From positions 1 through 33,523 of the IMG/VR virus record IMGVR_UViG_3300031576_000220: DNA of 33,523 nt, one strand, 5' to 3'. The notes under the pieces were generated by a model that was not told the origin of the DNA, ran no database searches, and saw only the letters and a program-made list of their open reading frames with translations. Origin of the DNA: a virus. How positions within the stretch are numbered: the stretch's first letter is position 1; every line of letters begins with the position of its first letter. The translations under genes and the position numbers were made by a program. Shown here in pieces: positions 29,392 through 33,523 of this stretch.

Positions 29392-29835
29392 CTAGATCAA
29401 CTGCCGGCTCCGGAACGACACGAACGTGTCGCCGGCGACGATGACGTGATCGAGGACTTCGATGCCGAGCAGCTCGCCACCCTCGACGAGCCTGCGGGTG
29501 ATCGTGAGGTCCTCCTCGCTCGGCTCCGCCTCGCCGCTCGGGTGATTGTGCGCGAGGATGATCGACGCCGCGTTGGCGAGGATCGCCGCCTTGAAGACTT
29601 CGCGCGGGTGAACGATCGACGCGTTGAGCGAGCCGACCGACACGAGCTCCATCGAGCGGAGGCGGTGACGCGCGTCCAGATGGAGGACCACGAACCCCTC
29701 GCGGTCGGTCGGGAGAACGGCCTTCGCCGCGCGGTACGCGTCGTCCGGACCCTGCATCGCGGGAGCGCCGGTCTCGCTGGAAGGGGCGTCGACGGTGATG
29801 AGGCGGACTCGGCGGAGCTTCATCGTTGCGACCAC
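29392..29835 (-). CDS. RadC/JAB (MPN+) domain protein
   Basis: 147 residues from GTG 29835, with GGAGG 5 nt upstream; ATG 29823 is less well placed. The core is EGFVVLHLDARHRLRSMELV, VGSLNASIVHPREVFKAAIL and the JAMM motif HNHPSGEAEPSEED with His96, His98 and Asp109, then ITRRLVEGGELLGIEVLDHV. It is the catalytic RadC domain without the usual N-terminal helix-hairpin-helix part. The family has a metalloprotease-type zinc site of unsettled role, often in mobile elements and sometimes proposed for DNA repair or anti-defence. Follows a strong promoter. Confidence 0.92.
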   Translation of the reverse strand: MVATMKLRRVRLITVDAPSSETGAPAMQGPDDAYRAAKAVLPTDREGFVVLHLDARHRLRSMELVSVGSLNASIVHPREVFKAAILANAASIILAHNHPSGEAEPSEEDLTITRRLVEGGELLGIEVLDHVIVAGDTFVSFRSRQLI

Positions 29836-29928
29836 TGGAACCTCCCTTGCTGCTCCGGCTCACCCGGCCGGACTCGGTCCGCGAGGCTTCGCGCTCGCGG
29901 TCGCTGTCGGACGCTGCCGACGTAGGAG

Positions 29929-29957
29929 AATGTACCGGACCGCCGCCCGGTCGTCAA
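29929..29957 (-). promoter_or_regulatory. Leftward promoter before the RadC-like gene
   Basis: Minus strand TTGACG (29957-29952), 17-nt spacer, TACATT (29934-29929), preceded by CTAGTCTTTTTGC. Best overall promoter match in the window. The imperfect repeat ACCGG-N8-CCGGT in the spacer could be an operator. Reads into the RadC-like and following small genes. Confidence 0.6.
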
Positions 29958-29989
29958 GCAAAAAGACTAGTGATCTTCCGGGGCGCTAT

Positions 29990-31978
29990 CTACCGCCAGC
30001 GCCGTCCCGGCGGCAGGCCCGCCCGGACCCAGCTCGAGCCCCGCGGGCGCGGCAAGGGGACCGCCGTCACCGGTTCCGCCTCGGCCTCGGCGCTGCCGAT
30101 CTCCGGCGCCGGCGGCTCCTCGGCCCCCTCCGCGACCTCGGAGAGTTTGGCCGCGCGCGCGCCGAGCTGTTGGATGAACGCCGGCCCCAGCATCCGGAGC
30201 GCCGCCAGGCCGTAGCACGCCAAATCCCAGAGATGGTCCCTCGGGTGCCCGAACCGGGTCCACTCCCGGACGAGCTGCCCGCCCGACCGCCGCCAGATCG
30301 ATCGGGTCGAGGCCAGCTGGCGGATCCACTCCTCATCGAGCCCGTTCGGCAGGTGGATGTAGCCGGGCCCGGGCTTCTGGAGCCGGAGGCGCGAGAGCAC
30401 GTCCGCGCGGCCGCTGTCGACGCAGAGCGGGAACACGGTCGCGCGGTACCGGTTGCCGCCGCGCCGCGAGGGCACCCCGACCAGCGGCTTCTGCTGGGAG
30501 CGGTCGCCGAAGATCGCGAACAGCTGGCGGCCGTCGCCGAGATTCCGGCGCGAGGCGGCGTACTTGTAGACGGCGTCCGTGGCGTGGCCGCCGGAGTCGA
30601 TCACCGCCCGCCGGATCGTCATGATCTGGCCGCTCCGGTGCTTGAAGCGGCGCTCGAGCTGGAGGTCGTGCATGATCCAGACGTCGTCGCCCTTGCGCGG
30701 ATCGCCCTCGAGCTCGACCACGTCGATCAGCCAGGACTCCTCGCCCGTCCCGTAGCCCCAGACCGAGTGGATCAGCCGGTCGTCCTGCGTGTCGGTGGAC
30801 GAGACCAGCACCCCGACTCCGTGCGGGACGTCGGCACCGTAGTCCTCGCGGCGCGACTCGCCGAGCAGGGTCTCGACCTGGACCTTATCGCTCCGCTCTT
30901 CCCAGGTCTCGCCCAGGTCGTTGTTGACGAACGACCGGAGCTCGTTCGGGCGATCCTTCGCCTCGAGGAAGGTGAGGACGCAGCGCGACCATGGCTTGAA
31001 TCCGAGCGGCGAGTAGAGCGCCGAGATCTGGTAGCTCCGCGTGATCCCGTTCCCGACCGCGGTCGGGCGCCACTCCCCGTTCGCGAGCATCCGCGTCTTG
31101 TGGTGCTCGTCCACCCGCTGGTTGCACTTGCCGCAGACCATCCAGGCGACCGGCATCGCGCCTGGCGGGACCGGCTTCTCCCACTCGATCCAGTGATGCG
31201 CCCCGTCCTGGGTGCCGAACCAGTCGCGGCCCTGCCAGGTGAGGATGTCCATGTGCCGGCAATGCGGGCACGGAATGAAGTAGCGCCGCTGGTCGCCGCG
31301 CAGGTACTCGCGCTCGGTCCGAGACGCCCCGCGGATCCCCGGGTTGCCGGCGAGCGCGATCTTCCGGTCGGGGTAGTTGCTCGTCCCCTGCTTGACGATC
31401 GCCAGCGGGTCCCCGTGACCGTCCGCGTCGTCGTCCCACTCGTCCAGCTCGTCCCCGATCACGACGCGCGCGCCTTGGATCCGGAGCGAGGCGGAGGAGT
31501 TGGAGCCGCCGATCCGGACGGCGCCGCCGCCGTAGTCGAGTAGGAGCAGCGTGTCGCTCGCATCGCGCGATCGCCGGCGGCCGATCTTACGGCTCAGCGA
31601 CTCGCACGCATCGATCATCGGCCGGAAGCGCTGCTTCGCCCAGAGCTTCCCGTTCTCGATCGTGGGCTGGACCACCTGGACCGGGCCGGACTTGCAGTCC
31701 ATCCAGTAGCCGAGGAGGTTGAGGAGGAGCCCGTCCGTTTTCGCGAGCTGGCGCGCGGACATGACGATCGTCTCCTCGACCGGCGAGGACGGCGAGACGT
31801 TCTTCATCCACTCGCGGCTGAACGGGAAGAGATCGGTGACCCAGGGGCCGATCACATGCGCGGACTTGCCCGTCAGTATCCGGTTCGCGTCCGCCCACTC
31901 GTCGACGTCGAGCTCGGGATCGGGCCGCCAGCCCGCGCGCCAGGCCCGCTCGACCAGCTCAACCGCTGGCGCGAGCAC
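29990..31978 (-). CDS. Terminase large subunit, GpA family
   Basis: 662 residues from ATG 31978, overlapping the small-subunit gene by 20 nt. Motifs: N-terminal DVDEWADANRILTG, Walker A-like SARQLAKT (74-81, as in GpA proteins), Walker B VVIGDELDEWDDD (about 172-184), a zinc-ribbon insert with CPHC and CGKC, and the nuclease region with SSTDTQDDR near residue 375 and a later VIDSGGHATDAVYKYA. It translocates and cuts DNA during packaging. Lambda-type large subunits usually generate cohesive ends, so a cos site is expected near the small-subunit gene; none was identified. Confidence 0.95.
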   Translation of the reverse strand: MLAPAVELVERAWRAGWRPDPELDVDEWADANRILTGKSAHVIGPWVTDLFPFSREWMKNVSPSSPVEETIVMSARQLAKTDGLLLNLLGYWMDCKSGPVQVVQPTIENGKLWAKQRFRPMIDACESLSRKIGRRRSRDASDTLLLLDYGGGAVRIGGSNSSASLRIQGARVVIGDELDEWDDDADGHGDPLAIVKQGTSNYPDRKIALAGNPGIRGASRTEREYLRGDQRRYFIPCPHCRHMDILTWQGRDWFGTQDGAHHWIEWEKPVPPGAMPVAWMVCGKCNQRVDEHHKTRMLANGEWRPTAVGNGITRSYQISALYSPLGFKPWSRCVLTFLEAKDRPNELRSFVNNDLGETWEERSDKVQVETLLGESRREDYGADVPHGVGVLVSSTDTQDDRLIHSVWGYGTGEESWLIDVVELEGDPRKGDDVWIMHDLQLERRFKHRSGQIMTIRRAVIDSGGHATDAVYKYAASRRNLGDGRQLFAIFGDRSQQKPLVGVPSRRGGNRYRATVFPLCVDSGRADVLSRLRLQKPGPGYIHLPNGLDEEWIRQLASTRSIWRRSGGQLVREWTRFGHPRDHLWDLACYGLAALRMLGPAFIQQLGARAAKLSEVAEGAEEPPAPEIGSAEAEAEPVTAVPLPRPRGSSWVRAGLPPGRRWR

Positions 31979-32525
31979 GCTGGTCCTCTGGCTCGGCCTC
32001 GTCGCCGGCCATCTCGGCGAGGAAGCGGCTGAACTCCTGCCGCATCCGGAGCGTCATCTGGCGTGGATCGCCCCCGGGGGAGAACTCGGGCCCCAGCCGA
32101 TCCGCCAGGGCGAGGAACTTGTCGCGAGTCTCGCGCGTGAGCTTCTGGAAGTGCGCCTCGGCGGCCCGCGCGTCAACGAGGCTGCGCTCCATCTGCTCGA
32201 GCTCGCGCTCGATCTTGCGCGCGCGGACCCTGGTGAGCCGGGCCGATTCGGCCGCCTGCGTGCCCGGCGCCGGCGCCGACCCGTTCGCCTTGGAGCGCGG
32301 CCCCTTCGGCTTGCTCGGATCCGTGTTCACGTCCCACGCGGCGTCGGCGATCGCGGGGTCGATACGCTGGCGGCCGCGCGGTCCCGTCGTCGGGATCCGT
32401 CCATCCCGGATCGCTTTCGCCACCGCCTGCTTCGATACACCGCGGTGGCGGGCGTACTGCGTCGGGGTCAGCTGAGCAGATGGCCGACCGGACGCCGGCG
32501 CGCGACGCATCCCATCAGCCCGCAC
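31959..32525 (-). CDS. Terminase small subunit (Nu1-like)
   Basis: 188 residues from GTG 32525 (ATG 32510 possible). An N-terminal winged-helix DNA-binding part holds YARHRGVSKQAVAKAIRDG and RQRIDPAIADAAWDV, as in Nu1-type subunits that recognise the packaging site. After a Lys/Ala/Pro-rich linker (about 65-90) comes a long charged helix (LTRVRARKIERELEQMERSL) and an oligomerisation-like tail (FLALADRLGPEF, FSRFLAEMAGDEAEP). It lies directly before the large subunit with overlapping ends. Confidence 0.88.
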   Translation of the reverse strand: MRADGMRRAPASGRPSAQLTPTQYARHRGVSKQAVAKAIRDGRIPTTGPRGRQRIDPAIADAAWDVNTDPSKPKGPRSKANGSAPAPGTQAAESARLTRVRARKIERELEQMERSLVDARAAEAHFQKLTRETRDKFLALADRLGPEFSPGGDPRQMTLRMRQEFSRFLAEMAGDEAEPEDQRARASG

Positions 32526-32964
32526 CGCGGGCCATCACCCCCGCTCCGGGTGAACGGTCACGACCAGGTCCACTCCATCGCGCAGCTCGAGCACGCGGAT
32601 CCGGATGAGCGCCGAGCCGGAGATCGTGAGGTCCGTCCCGTTTGAGGGGAGAGGCCTCGCGCCTCGCGCCTCGCGCCTCGCGCCTCGGTCGCCCGCAGGT
32701 CCGCGCGTTGTGTCCGGGCTGGCCGCAGTGGGCGCACGCGTGAACCTGGCGGCGGGGATCGGACGCGCCTGTTCGCGGGCCACGCAAGTCACCGCCCCCG
32801 CCGAGTTTCTTCCTCGACCGCGCGCTCTGCTCTCGGCCGCGCGCCGCCGAGCGCTTCGCTGGCGCCGGGCTCGCGTGCGCCTCCCGATCGAGGTCCTCAC
32901 CGCTCATGCCCGGGGCGATCACGCGCACCGGCGCTGGGCCCCGATACTCAGCGTTTGCCGGCAT
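32515..32964 (-). CDS. Zinc-knuckle protein with frame-switching repeat
   Basis: 149 residues from ATG 32964. Residues 1-75 are charged and disordered-looking (Lys/Arg/Ser/Pro). HACAHCGQPGHNARTCG provides a CCHC zinc knuckle (Cx2Cx4Hx4C), a single-strand nucleic acid binding motif. Just after it the five 7-bp repeats (32654-32688) interrupt. In the present frame the rest is Arg/Pro-rich and overlaps the small terminase by 11 nt. In the +1 frame the same DNA encodes PSNGTDLTISGSALIRIRVL and ELRDGVDLVVTVHPERG, ending at 32535, 9 nt before the small-terminase start. One repeat unit fewer would join them as a 140-residue protein. It could be a contingency switch or an assembly error. Confidence 0.6.
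   Translation of the reverse strand: MPANAEYRGPAPVRVIAPGMSGEDLDREAHASPAPAKRSAARGREQSARSRKKLGGGGDLRGPRTGASDPRRQVHACAHCGQPGHNARTCGRPRREARGARREASPLKRDGPHDLRLGAHPDPRARAARWSGPGRDRSPGAGVMARGAG
32654..32688. repeat. Five copies of a 7-bp tandem repeat inside a gene
   Basis: GCCTCGC repeated five times, the last copy ending GG. Each added or lost unit changes the reading frame of the surrounding minus-strand gene. Copies of such short repeats are prone to slippage. Confidence 0.9.
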
Positions 32965-33226
32965 CCTTGCCTCCTGCCCTGGCGATCGGCGCGACGCGCT
33001 TGAATGTCGCGGCCCATCGCTTCGCCGTATCGAACGTCTCCGTGTCCGAACCGTCCCAGCTCGCCGACTTCAACAGCAACTCGATCGTCGGGTGGCCGTG
33101 AAAGGTCATCCGGGAGGAGAGGACCTCGACTTCCTTCGGCGCGTCGATCGGCACCAACGCATCAACGCCCTCCGTGAGCCACGTCTCGACCAGGAACGGC
33201 GCCACCTGCAGCACGCGGCATCCCAT
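32948..33226 (-). CDS. Hypothetical protein
   Basis: 92 residues from ATG 33226; a longer upstream reading is Arg-rich and overlaps another gene. RVLQVAPFLVETWLTEGVDA, then VPIDAPKEVEVLSSRMTFHG and PTIELLLKSASWDGSDTETF give a strand-rich body with a basic end (GGKDAGKR). No family recognised. It overlaps the zinc-knuckle gene by 17 nt and lies 2 nt after the upstream stop. Confidence 0.65.
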   Translation of the reverse strand: MGCRVLQVAPFLVETWLTEGVDALVPIDAPKEVEVLSSRMTFHGHPTIELLLKSASWDGSDTETFDTAKRWAATFKRVAPIARAGGKDAGKR

Positions 33227-33228
33227 GG

Positions 33229-33450
33229 TTACCCCACCTGCAGCGTGAGACCGCTGCCGTCGCAGCACGGACACCTCTCGCCAGGCGGCGGATCCGATCG
33301 TCGACTGTGGCGTGCTACAGCGGCGCGAACCTCGTCCGCCGAGCCGAAGCCGGCTTCGTGCAGGATCGCATCCACGGCCATTCGCTGCCGCTCCCACAGG
33401 GTCAGGTCGTCGCGCTGTGGTCCATCGCAGGCCTCCTTGCCTCGTTCCAC
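33229..33450 (-). CDS. Small protein with CPCC zinc-type end
   Basis: 73 residues from GTG 33450, or 50 from ATG 33381, which has GGAG 9 nt upstream. The helix LTLWERQRMAVDAILHEAGF is followed by DEVRAAVARHSRRS and the cysteine pair ERCPCCDGSGLT, which resembles half a DnaJ-type or rubredoxin-like knuckle. A perfect AGGAGG with ATG 33425 in another frame opens a 7-residue leader reading (33402-33425) inside it. No family recognised. Confidence 0.55.
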   Translation of the reverse strand: MERGKEACDGPQRDDLTLWERQRMAVDAILHEAGFGSADEVRAAVARHSRRSDPPPGERCPCCDGSGLTLQVG

Positions 33451-33523
33451 CGGTCAACTCATTTCCGAAGGGTCCGACTACGCGAATGACGGGGCCGCCG
33501 TGACCCTATCCCGAGATCGCACG

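Noticed and set aside
29795-31543. 582-codon plus-strand open frame opposite the large terminase
   Set aside because: Shadow of the terminase gene with the same biased composition.

Overview
The window looks like part of a tailed double-stranded DNA phage genome (or prophage). It is very GC-rich, and its virion genes describe a siphovirus: a GpA-type (lambda-like) large terminase, a lambda-type portal, a protease-capsid polyprotein, head-tail connectors, a tail tube, tail assembly chaperones, a tape measure and large tip proteins, with no sheath. A lipoprotein and a beta-barrel-like domain in the lysis region suggest a diderm (Gram-negative type) host. No integrase or excisionase is visible, so lifestyle is open; three small regulators (one only a weak call) and operator-like sites would fit a temperate phage. 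The left edge cuts through a gene.

Layout, read in the main (leftward, minus) transcription direction from the right end: two small genes, a zinc-knuckle gene carrying a 7-bp tandem repeat, small and large terminase (29990-32525), then a promoter and an accessory block with a RadC-like protein and four small genes (28169-29835). Next comes an island on the plus strand with a head protein and the portal (25875-27988). Leftward order resumes with the capsid polyprotein (23176-25308), connectors, tail tube, chaperones, tape measure and tip genes (13917-23078), then minor tail and baseplate-like genes (11151-13642). A plus-strand, apparently frameshifted HNH gene (10624-11101) separates these from the lysis cassette (amidase, coiled-coil membrane protein, lipoprotein, membrane/beta-barrel fusion; 8663-10623).

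Left of 8622 lie small regulators with three leftward promoter candidates on the minus strand (7620-7648, 7966-7994 and, far to the right, 29929-29957) sharing an AT-rich patch before TTGAC. A tight operon follows (6920 to the left edge): small membrane protein, Rad50/SbcC-like ATPase, HNH, a small unknown, RecE-like nuclease, DnaQ-like exonuclease, an unknown recombination-associated protein, a small zinc-ribbon protein, a ParB-like protein, a degenerate tRNA-like gene, a Cys-rich peptide and a nonapeptide-repeat protein. Most neighbours in it overlap by ATGA or GTGA, implying translational coupling. It looks like a DNA recombination and repair module.

The most unusual items are: the 17-copy in-frame 27-bp repeat encoding a 9-residue solenoid-like repeat; a membrane domain fused in frame to a signal-peptide and beta-barrel-like segment; the inverted portal cassette; a 7-bp repeat that can switch frames in a zinc-knuckle gene; and a nested inverted repeat at the head of the recombination operon. 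No stretch longer than about 300 bases lacks a gene; the longest gaps are 13708-13916 and 12444-12617.
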